Shown one piece after another: positions 7,319 through 15,315 of a DNA stretch of 64,000 bases (the stretch's first letter is position 1; each line of letters begins with the position of its first letter). This DNA is from Bacteroides mediterraneensis (GTDB taxonomy: Bacteria; Bacteroidota; Bacteroidia; Bacteroidales; Bacteroidaceae), in contig NZ_LT635783.1 in NCBI RefSeq assembly GCF_900128455.1, positions 2,443,935-2,507,934 on the forward strand, given 5' to 3'. A model generated the notes under the pieces. The model saw only the letters and a list, made by a program, of their open reading frames with translations, was not told the origin of the DNA and did not search any database. The translations under genes were made by a program, and so were the position numbers.

Positions 7319-8851
7319 ATGACGGAACAGGAAAAGAAAGAAGCCCTGAAACGATGGCAGGAACACTGCAAGCGGGTGAAACAGATGACCTCGCAGGAAC
7401 GGGTGGAAACCGAAGCGGAACGCAAGCGGAACATCGCCCGTGCCCTGAAGGATTACGATTGTTTCTGCCAGCGCTACCTGTCGCACTACTGCCAGTGCCC
7501 GAATGCCCGGTTTCATAACGAGGCGGCACGCTACATCGCCGCTCATCCGGAACTGCGGCTGGTCTGTAAGTGGCCGCGCGGTCATGCCAAGTCGGTACAC
7601 CTGGACATCGGCATCCCGCTCTGGCTGAAATTCCGGGGTGAGCTGCACGTTATGGTACTGGTCGGCAAGAGTGAGGACAGTGCCGACGGTCTGCTGGGCG
7701 ACCTTCAGGCAGAACTGCAGTACAACCAGTATATCATCCGGGACTTTAGCGAACAGTACAACAGCGGCATGTGGCAGGAAGGCGAATTTGTCACCAAAGA
7801 CCAGTGCGCCTTTTTCTCCCGAGGCCGTGGCCAGTCACCCCGTGGTCTGCGCTTTCGTGAAATGCGTCCGGACTACATCGTGGTGGACGACCTCGACGAC
7901 GATGAAATGTGCCGGAGCGAAGCCCGTGTACGGGAAATGACCAACTGGATCAAGGAAGCCCTGTTCGGCTGCTTCGGCGGTAAGGACGGGCGTTTCATCA
8001 TGGTGGGTAACCTTATCGCGAAAAACTCCGTGCTACAGAAGATCATCGACACGCCTACCGTGAAAACTATCGAGGTGAATGCCATCGACCGCAACGGGAA
8101 TCCAGCCTGGCCGGAGTTCTACACCATCGAAAAGCTGCGCGACCGCGAGGAGTTCATGGGCTACCGCTCGTTTCAGAAGGAATACATGAACAACCCTATC
8201 ACCGAGGGAGCCGTGTTTCAGGAACGGTGGATACGATGGAGGCGGATGCTGAAGCTGAAATACTACGAGCAGATTGTGCTCTACATCGACCCTTCGTGGA
8301 AATCCTCCGGAAAGAACGACTACAAGGCTGCCGCCATGATAGGTCGCCCCAGGCGTGGACTGAAAACCGCCTCCCACCGGGAACTGCATCTGCTGCGTGC
8401 CTTCTGCCGCCAGTGCAGCGTGGGAGAAATGGTCCGCTGGCTCTACGATGTCTACGAGTCACTGCCGGAAGATGCGGCAGTCAGCATCTACATGGAAGCC
8501 AACTTCATGCAGGATACCATCCTCGATGAATTCCAGCGAGAAGGAGACGCACGAGGTTACCAGCTTCCTATCATGCCGGACAAACGGAAGAAGCCCGACA
8601 AGTTCGCCCGTGTGGAAGCCGTCAGTCCGCTGTGGGAACGAGGATTCTTCTGGTATAACGAGAAGCTGAAGGAAGACCCCGACCTCCGTTCCGGAATTGA
8701 CCAGACGCTGGCCTTCGAGCAGGGAAGCCGGGCACACGACGACTTTCCCGATGCCTGCGAGGGAGCTATCTATAAATTACAGAAACAAACCCGTGAGGCT
8801 TCGTTCACACCCCGGCTGGGTGTTCGCCGGCCTCCTAAAAACTCATGGTAA
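7319..8851 (+). CDS. Terminase large subunit (Mu gp28-like)
   Basis: The 510-residue packaging motor has an ATPase domain with a deviant Walker A (WPRGHAKS, 85-92) and a Walker B ending VVDDLDDDE (188-196). The C-terminal RNase H-like nuclease has acidic residues at Asp324 (YIDPSW) and Glu393 (YMEANF), and a final acidic site near residue 480 (HDDFPDACEG). It pumps DNA into proheads and cuts it. The length and domain order are normal for the family. It overlaps the next gene by 7 bp and is part of the rightward late operon. Confidence 0.9.
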   Translation: MTEQEKKEALKRWQEHCKRVKQMTSQERVETEAERKRNIARALKDYDCFCQRYLSHYCQCPNARFHNEAARYIAAHPELRLVCKWPRGHAKSVHLDIGIPLWLKFRGELHVMVLVGKSEDSADGLLGDLQAELQYNQYIIRDFSEQYNSGMWQEGEFVTKDQCAFFSRGRGQSPRGLRFREMRPDYIVVDDLDDDEMCRSEARVREMTNWIKEALFGCFGGKDGRFIMVGNLIAKNSVLQKIIDTPTVKTIEVNAIDRNGNPAWPEFYTIEKLRDREEFMGYRSFQKEYMNNPITEGAVFQERWIRWRRMLKLKYYEQIVLYIDPSWKSSGKNDYKAAAMIGRPRRGLKTASHRELHLLRAFCRQCSVGEMVRWLYDVYESLPEDAAVSIYMEANFMQDTILDEFQREGDARGYQLPIMPDKRKKPDKFARVEAVSPLWERGFFWYNEKLKEDPDLRSGIDQTLAFEQGSRAHDDFPDACEGAIYKLQKQTREASFTPRLGVRRPPKNSW

Positions 8852-9276
8852 CTATGTTTATCACCGAACAAGACTACATACAGGTGAGCAGCGATGCGCT
8901 AAAAATCATCCAGCAGTCTACGGACGACAACCGCCTGCTGGCCGAACGACGTGCCATGGACCGGATATCCAGCTACCTGGACGGACGCTATGACATGCAA
9001 GCGGCCTTCACTGCCGAGGGAGAAGATAGAAACATTGACCTCGTGGGGCTGGTGGCCGACCTGGCACTTTACTTCATGGTGCTCAGTCTGCCACAGAAGA
9101 TGGGCTACGAAATCCGGAAGGAACAGTTTGAAAACGCCATCGCCTATCTGGAGAAGGTTCAGTCAGGCAAGGCGGTCATGAACCTGCCCGAGCTGCAACC
9201 CACGGGCGAAGAAGGAGAACAAACCGGCGCCGGTATACGCTACGGCTCCGACAAACGTAACAATTATATCTGGTAA
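8845..9276 (+). CDS. Mu gp36-like protein (DUF1320)
   Basis: This 143-residue protein begins FITEQDYIQVSSDALKII after a short lead-in and contains a helical core with LVGLVADLALYFMVLSL and a YEIRKEQFENAIAYLEKVQSG motif, typical of the DUF1320/Mu gp36 family. These proteins sit between terminase and portal in Mu-like phages and are thought to act in head-tail connection. The ATG at 8845 overlaps the terminase stop region, and a second in-frame ATG follows three codons later (MVTMFITEQ), so the exact start is uncertain. Confidence 0.75.
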   Translation: MVTMFITEQDYIQVSSDALKIIQQSTDDNRLLAERRAMDRISSYLDGRYDMQAAFTAEGEDRNIDLVGLVADLALYFMVLSLPQKMGYEIRKEQFENAIAYLEKVQSGKAVMNLPELQPTGEEGEQTGAGIRYGSDKRNNYIW

Positions 9277-9281
9277 CTACT

Positions 9282-10568
9282 ATGGCAAAGAAACCGAAAA
9301 TAGAATATCTCAACCGGATGAATGCCGCCGAAAGACGGCGCATCAAGGAAATGAGTGTCAAGCTCCAGCTGCTCACGGAAGCATTGACACGGCGTGACCT
9401 GGCCGACTGGCGGCGTGCATGGCAGATGGCTATCAACGTAGACAACCCAAACCGTACCCGTCTGCTGAATCTTTATACCGATGTGGATGCCGACCTGCAC
9501 CTGACCGGATGCGTGCAACAGCGCATGGGATTCGTACTGAACAAGAGTTTCAAGCTCTGCGACGCGAAGGGTGTGGAGAATCCGGAACTGACGGAACTGC
9601 TGGAGGCTCCCTGGTTTAAGGAATTCATGCGAATGGCACTGGAAAGCAATTACTACGGTCATTCACTTATTGAACTGGGCGACGTGGTGGAAGTGGACGG
9701 ACGGATGGCCTACAACCGGGTAAGCCTGATTCCGCGTACCCACGTCATTCCCGAATACGGTGTCATCATCACCCACGAAAACGACACCTGGCAGGTGGGC
9801 TACGACTACCGGAACAGCGAGATGAAAGACTGGTGCATCGAAGCCGGAGGCACGCATAATCTGGGTCTGTATCTGAAATGCGCCCAGCAGACCATTCCTA
9901 AAAAGAACATGTGTTCGTTCTGGGATATGTTCGGAGAAATATTCGGTATGCCGCTGCGAGTGGCGACTACCACCAGCCGCGACCCGAAGGAATACGACCG
10001 TATTGAACGGATGCTGCGCGACATGGGAGCAGCCGCTTACGGACTGTTCCCCGAAGGAACGACCATCGACTTGAAGGAAAGCACCCGTGCCGATGCGTTC
10101 AATGTGTACGACAAGCGTATCGACCGCTGCAATTCGGAAATATCGAAGGGAATCCTTACCGTGACCATGACCATGGAAGACGGAGCCAGTCTTTCGCAGA
10201 GCGAGGTACACCGTAAGATGCTGGAAAACCTTATTCAGAAGGATGCCGACCTCATCCGCGACCTGGTGAACTGGCAGCTTATTCCCCGCATGATCCGTCA
10301 CGGATTCCCGCTGACAGGATTCCGCTTCGCGTGGGATGAGTCGGTAGACTATACGCCCGAACAGCAAGTGGCCTACGAGCGTCTGCTGCTGGAGCATTAC
10401 GAAGTGGAGCCAAAATACTTTGTAGACAAATACAACATCCCGCTGAAGCGGAAGAAAGACACTTCTTCCATCACGGTGCCGGATATGAAGAAAACTACAC
10501 AACAGAAGTCCGGAAAGGAAGGGAAAAAGCTGGTATTACCGGAAGGGGAACACCCTTTTTTCGACTAA
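9282..10568 (+). CDS. Portal protein (Mu gp29-like, DUF935)
   Basis: This 428-residue protein has the DUF935 hallmarks: an early helical region, VDADLHLTGCVQQRMGFVLN, a WFKEFMRMALESNYYGHSLIEL motif and GDGASLSQSEVHRKML-type residues near the C-terminus (DGASLSQSE). The portal is the dodecameric gate at one capsid vertex. The gene ends at 10568, and its last codons (CAC CCT TTT TTC GAC TAA) contain two overlapping slippery heptamers followed by a GC-rich hairpin. The next gene is open in the -1 frame right through this site, so a fraction of portal may be made as a portal-MuF fusion. Confidence 0.88.
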   Translation: MAKKPKIEYLNRMNAAERRRIKEMSVKLQLLTEALTRRDLADWRRAWQMAINVDNPNRTRLLNLYTDVDADLHLTGCVQQRMGFVLNKSFKLCDAKGVENPELTELLEAPWFKEFMRMALESNYYGHSLIELGDVVEVDGRMAYNRVSLIPRTHVIPEYGVIITHENDTWQVGYDYRNSEMKDWCIEAGGTHNLGLYLKCAQQTIPKKNMCSFWDMFGEIFGMPLRVATTTSRDPKEYDRIERMLRDMGAAAYGLFPEGTTIDLKESTRADAFNVYDKRIDRCNSEISKGILTVTMTMEDGASLSQSEVHRKMLENLIQKDADLIRDLVNWQLIPRMIRHGFPLTGFRFAWDESVDYTPEQQVAYERLLLEHYEVEPKYFVDKYNIPLKRKKDTSSITVPDMKKTTQQKSGKEGKKLVLPEGEHPFFD

Positions 10569-10590
10569 GCCCCGAAGATTATAAGGGGCT
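10553..10590 (+). promoter_or_regulatory. Predicted -1 ribosomal frameshift signal (portal to MuF)
   Basis: In the portal frame, C CCT TTT (10553-10559) and T TTT TTC (10556-10562) are perfect X XXY YYZ heptamers. The stop TAA follows at 10566-10568. A 6-bp GC-rich hairpin, AGCCCC (10568-10573) with GGGGCT (10585-10590), starts 5-8 nt downstream of the heptamers. A -1 slip enters exactly the frame of the next gene, which lacks an ATG until 10655. Confidence 0.7.
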
Positions 10591-10654
10591 GCATCAGCGG
10601 TACGCCGACATCCTGAAACTGGCGGCTGAGGAAGAGGAAGAAACGGAAGAAGCC

Positions 10655-11869
10655 ATGGAGTTCCCCACCCTGGAAGCCGGATGGATGCTGCTCATGGGAT
10701 GGCTCTATCAGCAGGCAGAAGTATCGCCCGAAAGCCTGACTGTCGAAGAGGTGCAGCGTTTTATCCGTACTCATTCCGACGTACTGGACGGAGCGGTGGA
10801 CACCGCTCTGAAGGAAGTCAAGCTGGACGACATATCGGTGCAACGTCTGAAGGAGTCGAACTACGTGTTCAGCGGTATCAAGACCTTCCACGAACTGAAC
10901 GAGGTTTTCCCCTCCCTGTTGGATGAGGAAGGAAACAGAAAACCGTTTAATCAGTTTTTAAATGAAGTTCAAAAGGTGTATGACACCTACAATGTGCAGT
11001 ACCTGCGTACGGAATACAACTTCGCACAGGCATCTTCCCTGATGGCCGCACGGTGGAAACAGTTCGAACAGGACGGCGACCGCTACTACCTGCAATACCG
11101 CACCGTGGGAGACAAGCGTGTACGTCGTACCCACCGGATGCTGCACAACATCACCCTGCCCATCGAAAGCCCGTTCTGGGACAAATATTTCCCGCCTAAC
11201 GGTTGGAACTGCCGCTGTACCGTGGTGCAGGTACGCAAGGACAAATACCCCGTGAGCAACGAGCAGGAAGCCATGAACCTGGGCAGTCAGGCCACTGCCG
11301 GAAAGTATCAGGAAATGTTCATGTTCAACCCCGGCAAGCGGATGACCACCTTCCCGGCATACAACGGATACACCCTGCGCAAATGCAACCAGTGCGAAGT
11401 ACGTCCAGACAAGATGAAGCTGGCTGCCGACATTCCGGACAATGAGGTATGCCGGGCGTGCAGGTTGCTGCAGGAAATGCGTGCCGGAAAAGAAAAGTTG
11501 AAGGAACAACGTAAGGCTGTCCGTCAGTGGGCCAAAGAAAATCTGGTCGGGAAAACCGTGCTGGTACAGGGAATACAGAATCCGGTGGAATTCACCTCAA
11601 ACGGAATCAAGGAAGCATTGAACCAGCCCCACAAGTATGTAAGGGCAAAGAACGAAGCGGTCTACAACCTGATTAATCTGCTGAAAGATGCCGAACACGT
11701 ATTGGAACGTCCGGATGAAAAAGGAAATCCCATGGTCATGAAATATCATTACCTACGCATCCGTATAGCCGATGAGGATTCCTTTGCCGTAATCAGGGAA
11801 CTTGTGGACGGAAAGTGTCAGTTCTATTCCATCGTGGAGAAGCTGAAAAAAAGAAAAGAGAGCGACTGA
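10655..11869 (+). CDS. MuF minor head protein with C-terminal nuclease/toxin-like domain
   Basis: From ATG 10655 the product is 404 residues. The frame is open and looks coding back to the portal slippery site (RLSPEDYKGLHQRYADIL), so the true N-terminus may come from frameshifting. The Phage_Mu_F domain includes LRTEYNFAQASS and the signature PPNGWNCRC at about residues 180-188. MuF proteins join portal and capsid. The C-terminal ~110 residues (GIKEALNQPHKYVRAKNE through YHYLRIRIADE) resemble the barnase/EndoU/colicin-type nuclease domains often fused to MuF. That domain call is an inference from remembered motifs. Confidence 0.8.
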   Translation: MEFPTLEAGWMLLMGWLYQQAEVSPESLTVEEVQRFIRTHSDVLDGAVDTALKEVKLDDISVQRLKESNYVFSGIKTFHELNEVFPSLLDEEGNRKPFNQFLNEVQKVYDTYNVQYLRTEYNFAQASSLMAARWKQFEQDGDRYYLQYRTVGDKRVRRTHRMLHNITLPIESPFWDKYFPPNGWNCRCTVVQVRKDKYPVSNEQEAMNLGSQATAGKYQEMFMFNPGKRMTTFPAYNGYTLRKCNQCEVRPDKMKLAADIPDNEVCRACRLLQEMRAGKEKLKEQRKAVRQWAKENLVGKTVLVQGIQNPVEFTSNGIKEALNQPHKYVRAKNEAVYNLINLLKDAEHVLERPDEKGNPMVMKYHYLRIRIADEDSFAVIRELVDGKCQFYSIVEKLKKRKESD

Positions 11870-11925
11870 AGCCTTTAGTGAAGGATCTGCAATCCAACCC
11901 AGTACCTCGAGTCACTCTCTCTTTT
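11854..11925 (+). terminator. Inverted repeat downstream of MuF gene
   Basis: AAAAGAGAGCGACT (11854-11867, overlapping the MuF stop) pairs imperfectly with AGTCACTCTCTCTTTT (11910-11925). The 3' arm ends in a T run, so this may terminate or attenuate the rightward late transcript; the loop is long (about 42 nt). Confidence 0.45.
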
Positions 11926-11962
11926 GCAAATATACGATTAATTCATTAAAAAACAATGCATA

Positions 11963-12562
11963 ATGGCTGAAAAATCAAATCAGGTGACACGTGACCTCCA
12001 GCGGCGCATCAACCTGCTGGTAAGGGAGACGCTGAAGGATATACGGACGGAAGCACTGGAAGAGTTTGACCGTAACTTTGAGCGCGAAGCCTTCTTCAAC
12101 CAGAAGTGGGCACGACGCAAGTTCAACGACGACAAGAGCCGGGGGCTGCTCGTCCGCACAGGGAACCTGCGACGCAGCATCACGGGACGCATCACCAGCC
12201 GCGACAGCGTGGTAATCGAGACCACTGAACCGTATGCCCGGATACATAATGAAGGAGGCACCATCACCGTGACACGGAAGATGAAGAAGTACTTCTGGTA
12301 CCGCTATCAGACCGTGACCGGCGGAAGGGCTGCCGACGGATTCAGCTACAACCTGCAACGAAAGAAAAACGGCGCACCACGCAACAACAAGCGGAACCGT
12401 GCCCTTACCGCCGAAGCGGAGTTCTATCGTGCCATGGCCCTGAAAAAGGTAGGTAGCAAAATTACTATACCCAAACGCCAGTTCATCGGCAACCATCCCG
12501 ACCTGGAAAAACTGCTGAAAGAAATCTTTTACAATAACGCTAAAAACTTTGACACACTATGA
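11963..12562 (+). CDS. Phage virion morphogenesis protein (Mu gpG-like tail completion)
   Basis: The 199-residue protein has the pattern of Phage_tail_S/virion morphogenesis proteins: basic N-terminal helices, LLVRTGNLRRSITGRI at about 68-83, PYARIHNEGG at about 97-106, and IPKRQFIG near the C-terminus. These proteins act in head completion or tail joining in Mu- and P2-like phages. The stop overlaps the start of the next gene by 4 bp (ATGA). It follows a 93-bp gap after MuF that contains a possible terminator, so it may have its own promoter or depend on read-through. Confidence 0.82.
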   Translation: MAEKSNQVTRDLQRRINLLVRETLKDIRTEALEEFDRNFEREAFFNQKWARRKFNDDKSRGLLVRTGNLRRSITGRITSRDSVVIETTEPYARIHNEGGTITVTRKMKKYFWYRYQTVTGGRAADGFSYNLQRKKNGAPRNNKRNRALTAEAEFYRAMALKKVGSKITIPKRQFIGNHPDLEKLLKEIFYNNAKNFDTL

Positions 12563-13017
12563 GACGTATGCTTTATCTCGGCCTGACCGAAGCACTGAAA
12601 GAACTGAAGGATGAAAGCGGACAGCCGCTTATCCGGCACATTGACCTGTGGAACGAGCAGGTGGAATTCATCGAGCAGGAAGAACCGTTTGACACCCCGG
12701 CAGTGTTCATCGAATTCCGTCCCGTGCAATGGCGCACGCTAAGCGGAACCGTCCAGCAGGCAGACGTTCCATTCCGGCTGCATGTGGTCACAAAATGGAA
12801 AGGAAGTGCAAAGGATGGGAGTATGTTTCAGGAGGAATCGCTGGCACGCTTTGACCTGCTGGATAAGATTGACGCGCACCTGTTCAACTTCTTCCTGTCT
12901 GCCCGGAATGAAGCGGTCTGCATGACCCGCCGAACGGGCAGCAGCACCAACCACAACCATGAGGAACTGGTGGAAGACATCAGCGATTTCACCTGCCAGG
13001 CCACACAGACCTTTTAA
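12559..13017 (+). CDS. Tail terminator/head-tail joining-type protein
   Basis: This 152-residue protein starts in an ATGA overlap with the preceding morphogenesis gene. It contains a beta-rich core (PAVFIEFRPVQWRT, PFRLHVVTKWKG) and a helical stretch, and its size and place fit the tail terminator or completion proteins that cap the tail tube. No catalytic motif is visible. It is the last gene of the rightward late arm and ends 4 bp into the convergent gene at 13014. The role is inferred from gene order. Confidence 0.55.
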   Translation: MRRMLYLGLTEALKELKDESGQPLIRHIDLWNEQVEFIEQEEPFDTPAVFIEFRPVQWRTLSGTVQQADVPFRLHVVTKWKGSAKDGSMFQEESLARFDLLDKIDAHLFNFFLSARNEAVCMTRRTGSSTNHNHEELVEDISDFTCQATQTF

Positions 13018-13259
13018 CCGAAAAGTGTCAGCTGCCGTTCCGCCTGTGCGATGCGCTCCATCACACGTGGGTCGGCACTGGCATTGATGATGTTGTAGAA
13101 AGTCTTTTCGCAGATACGATATTTCGGCCAGATGTAACGTCGCAGGATTTCCCTATTCGACAGTCCGCTGCGTGCATGCTCATCGTAAATCCGCACAATA
13201 TCCTGCACGCGGAAGGCATAGCTCATACCTATTATTTTCTGACGATTTTTCCTGGCCAT
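13014..13259 (-). CDS. Small HTH-like DNA-binding protein
   Basis: I place the start at ATG 13257-13259 (MARKNRQKIIG), because a consensus -7 box lies at 13279-13287, downstream of the longer in-frame ATG at 13340. The 81-residue product is very basic. It has a helical pattern (VQDIVRIYDEHARSGLSNREILRRYIWPKY) reminiscent of HTH proteins that scan DNA, and a C-terminus ending RQLTLFG. It is convergent with the late operon. It could be a late regulator binding the 21-bp repeats, or a packaging accessory; neither is proven. Confidence 0.6.
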   Translation of the reverse strand: MARKNRQKIIGMSYAFRVQDIVRIYDEHARSGLSNREILRRYIWPKYRICEKTFYNIINASADPRVMERIAQAERQLTLFG

Positions 13260-13278
13260 ATTACCCTGCTGACTTTCT

Positions 13279-13287
13279 GCAAAAATA
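13279..13287 (-). promoter_or_regulatory. -7 box upstream of the small HTH gene
   Basis: The minus strand reads TATTTTTGC, matching TAnnTTTGY, 20 bp upstream of the ATG at 13259. This supports the shorter start of the 13014-13259 gene. Confidence 0.6.
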
Positions 13288-13400
13288 CGAAAAAACACAC
13301 ATAAAATAGCATATTCATGCATCTTTTCACATGCATACAACGCTACAAGGACGATATGTAATTACTCGGGGAACTTTAGTTTATGAATAATTAAAAATGA

Positions 13401-13439
13401 AAATCCCCGGCATCCGGCTTTTGAATGTCGGGGATTTTT
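13401..13439. terminator. Strong hairpin terminator
   Basis: AAATCCCCGGCAT (13401-13413) pairs with ATGTCGGGGATTT (13425-13437, one G-T) around a short loop. T runs on the + strand and A runs before it fit a bidirectional terminator ending the early operon, which arrives leftward from 24 kb. Confidence 0.75.
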
Positions 13440-13442
13440 GTA

Positions 13443-13642
13443 TCAGTCTTCAATGTATTTCTCATTTTTGAGCAATTCTGTCATCATCCTATCACGATAA
13501 GCCTTGCTTTGGTAATTACCATCATATTTTTTGACCTTGGATTCGACTTACTCTTGTACTTAATGTGAGGACTTGGTGTATCCATTCTTCTGAGAATGAC
13601 ATACCCGTCTTTGCATAATTTTTCTTGATCGTTTGCGTTCAT
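13443..13642 (-). pseudogene. Small phage gene broken by a one-base frameshift
   Basis: From ATG 13640-13642 the frame gives MNANDQEKLCKDGYVILRRM and a PSPHIKYK motif, then runs into unlikely sequence. Around 13520-13545 the neighbouring frame continues as KVKKYDGNYQSKAYRDRMM and ends ELLKNEKYIED with a stop at 13443-13445. The two halves together read as one small hydrophilic protein of about 65 residues, so a single-base indel (mutation or read error) is likely. It is the last, promoter-distal gene of the early operon. Confidence 0.55.
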
Positions 13643-13643
13643 A

Positions 13644-14204
13644 TCATTCAAAAATCATTTGTATACCGTAAATCTTAGCTACTTCGTATTCTGCCTGACA
13701 TCCTTTGCTTTCTTGCCATCCACGACAGAAATAGACTGCATCGCATTCCAAGAGAGCCTGAATGTCTCTCCCCATGTGTTCTGCATAAGATGCGTTTGAG
13801 TCTGGCGATGCGTCGAATGGTGTTATCGGATTGTAATCATTACTTTCCAAACCCTTCTTTGCCAAATCTACATGAATATTGACTTCTGTAATGTCTTTCC
13901 CGCTTATCGGTATGGAGATATATACTTTCTTTCGGTTTTCATTTTTCACATACAATGTAAGGTCAAATACAGATGTATCCATGTAAGGAAGTGCAGAACC
14001 GTCTACATTGAATGATAACACTATTTCTGTTCCGTTATTCTTTGTTATAACAGCGCATAATGGCCATTTCTCGTTGTTTACGTTGAAAATCAATCCTCTT
14101 ACGTTACCGCCTTCACGGGTCTTGATTTCACCTTGTATCTGTCCTCCGTGTATCTTCTTCGCCATGTCTATCGTAAACGGCACTTGTTTCATATATTCTT
14201 TCAT
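13644..14204 (-). CDS. Two-domain protein with C-terminal DUF4406-like domain
   Basis: The 186-residue protein joins two parts. The N-terminal ~95 residues (QVPFTIDMAKKIHGGQIQGEIKTREG) match in pattern the start of the gene at 61931 in the other prophage. The C-terminal ~65 residues (DYNPITPFDASPDS, HMGRDIQALLECDAVYFCRGW, GCQAEYEVAKIYG) have the layout of DUF4406, a nucleoside 2-deoxyribosyltransferase-like fold. Such domains may act on modified or free nucleotides. The enzymatic role is inferred; the ESKGCQAEYE segment would supply the acidic residue expected of the family. Confidence 0.65.
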   Translation of the reverse strand: MKEYMKQVPFTIDMAKKIHGGQIQGEIKTREGGNVRGLIFNVNNEKWPLCAVITKNNGTEIVLSFNVDGSALPYMDTSVFDLTLYVKNENRKKVYISIPISGKDITEVNIHVDLAKKGLESNDYNPITPFDASPDSNASYAEHMGRDIQALLECDAVYFCRGWQESKGCQAEYEVAKIYGIQMIFE

Positions 14205-14443
14205 AAATCAATAATTTCAATTTTCAGACTTTTTTTTAAATCACGCATCATGTCAATTGTGTTGTTATTGGATACATCAAAGCAGATACCCAGGTATTCC
14301 GGGTTCTGCTTGGAGCGTTGCACTTTCAGGTCGCAGGGGCGGCTGTGCTTAATCCACACGAACATGAACTGACTGATCATGCTGTAGTGTATCTTCGCCG
14401 CCACCCTGCGAGGCTTGAACAGATTAAGGTTCTGGTTCTGCAT
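14201..14443 (-). CDS. Small early phage protein, unknown function
   Basis: This 80-residue basic protein reads MQNQNLNLFKPRRVAAKIHY and ends with a conserved-looking ICFDVSNNNTIDMMRDLKKSLKIEIIDL-type segment that mixes beta and helical character. It overlaps its neighbours on both sides (4 bp with 13644-14204 and 20 bp with 14424-14633), which supports it as a translated operon gene. I see no motif that gives a function. Confidence 0.6.
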   Translation of the reverse strand: MQNQNLNLFKPRRVAAKIHYSMISQFMFVWIKHSRPCDLKVQRSKQNPEYLGICFDVSNNNTIDMMRDLKKSLKIEIIDL

Positions 14444-14633
14444 AGGGTTCTATGTTTTTAACCACCTGTCCGCTGAGCCAGATTCGTCCGCTTCCCTGGC
14501 ATTGCGGACACACCTTCTGTTGCGGATATTCACGTCGGACATCCTTTTCGGCATAAAATGTCACTGTGCCGGTGCCTCCGCACTGACGGCAGAGGCATAC
14601 CCGGCGATGGATATAGGTCTTTTCTGTTTTCAT
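14424..14633 (-). CDS. DnaJ-type zinc finger small protein
   Basis: The 69-residue protein has two CxxCxGxG-like pairs, CRQCGGTG at about 15-22 and CPQCQGSG at about 42-49. This is the four-cysteine zinc-binding arrangement seen in DnaJ central domains and many phage zinc-ribbon proteins. It is an early operon gene and overlaps the next by 20 bp. It may bind RNA, DNA or protein; function unknown. Confidence 0.7.
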   Translation of the reverse strand: MKTEKTYIHRRVCLCRQCGGTGTVTFYAEKDVRREYPQQKVCPQCQGSGRIWLSGQVVKNIEPYAEPEP

Positions 14634-14677
14634 CTTCTGTCTGCATCATTAAATTCGGGTTTCACATCAGGGTCTGC

Positions 14678-15109
14678 TTAGTAGGGGTACACGTCCATGA
14701 TGTCGGTTTCCTGTACGGAGGCTATCACGTAGTCGGCCAAAGTGTCCTTCATTCCTTCATCCAGTTTCTTGATGGCATCTCGAAGGTCGGCAGCCTGTAC
14801 CAGCACATTAAATGCGGTACGCTTTTCCACTCCGGTCTTTTCATCCAGTGTGATAAACCAAAGTTTGCATTTATACCAGCGGTCGGCAGACTCTTCTTCG
14901 CTTGGAAATATCTCATTATAGTTTGCTCTTGCTACACCAGCCACAACAAACTCTCCCTGAAAGAAAGGTGTCATTTCTTCGATAATACGGCTTTCGGCTT
15001 CGGTGAAGCTGAGTGCGTCTACCAAGTAGGGTTCGGTGACTTTCTTGTTCATTCCGTTTTCCATTGTCTTTTCGTAACGGATTTTGCATGTAAACCAGTT
15101 GTGCATCAT
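14678..15109 (-). CDS. DUF4494 domain protein
   Basis: The 143-residue protein begins MMHNWFTCKIRYEKTMENG and shows the DUF4494 pattern as I know it from Bacteroidetes mobile elements: WFTCKIRY, EPYLVDALSFTEAESRI, WYKCKLWFITLDEKTG and a C-terminal helical end. The family has no assigned activity. It overlaps the upstream gene by 4 bp, so translation is probably coupled. Confidence 0.75.
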   Translation of the reverse strand: MMHNWFTCKIRYEKTMENGMNKKVTEPYLVDALSFTEAESRIIEEMTPFFQGEFVVAGVARANYNEIFPSEEESADRWYKCKLWFITLDEKTGVEKRTAFNVLVQAADLRDAIKKLDEGMKDTLADYVIASVQETDIMDVYPY

Positions 15110-15315
15110 AATTTTTCTATTTTTGTTGAGTTCTTAAATATTACGTTAGTGTGGTCTCTCCTCGAATCGTCCATACAATCAAGGCCTTTTCCGTAGCAGC
15201 TGATTGAGTGCTCAAAAAACCAGCATCCGCTGCATGCTTTGTCCGGATCTTCCACTTCGGCCACTTCAAGCGTATGTCCGTTCCATGTGAATGTTTCTCC
15301 TAATTTGTGTTCCAT
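15106..15315 (-). CDS. Small cysteine-rich early protein
   Basis: This 69-residue protein has Cys residues in CSGCWFF, ISCYGKGLDC, possibly binding one metal ion. An N-terminal FTWNGHTLEVAEV strand pair precedes them. It overlaps genes on both sides (4 bp and 16 bp), which supports real translation. Related short proteins are common in Bacteroides phage early regions; the function is unknown. Confidence 0.65.
   Translation of the reverse strand: MEHKLGETFTWNGHTLEVAEVEDPDKACSGCWFFEHSISCYGKGLDCMDDSRRDHTNVIFKNSTKIEKL

Noticed and set aside
6696-7529. 277-codon leftward frame across the terminase small subunit
   Set aside because: It covers the divergent control region and the antisense of conserved terminase genes; the sequence is low complexity in its start.
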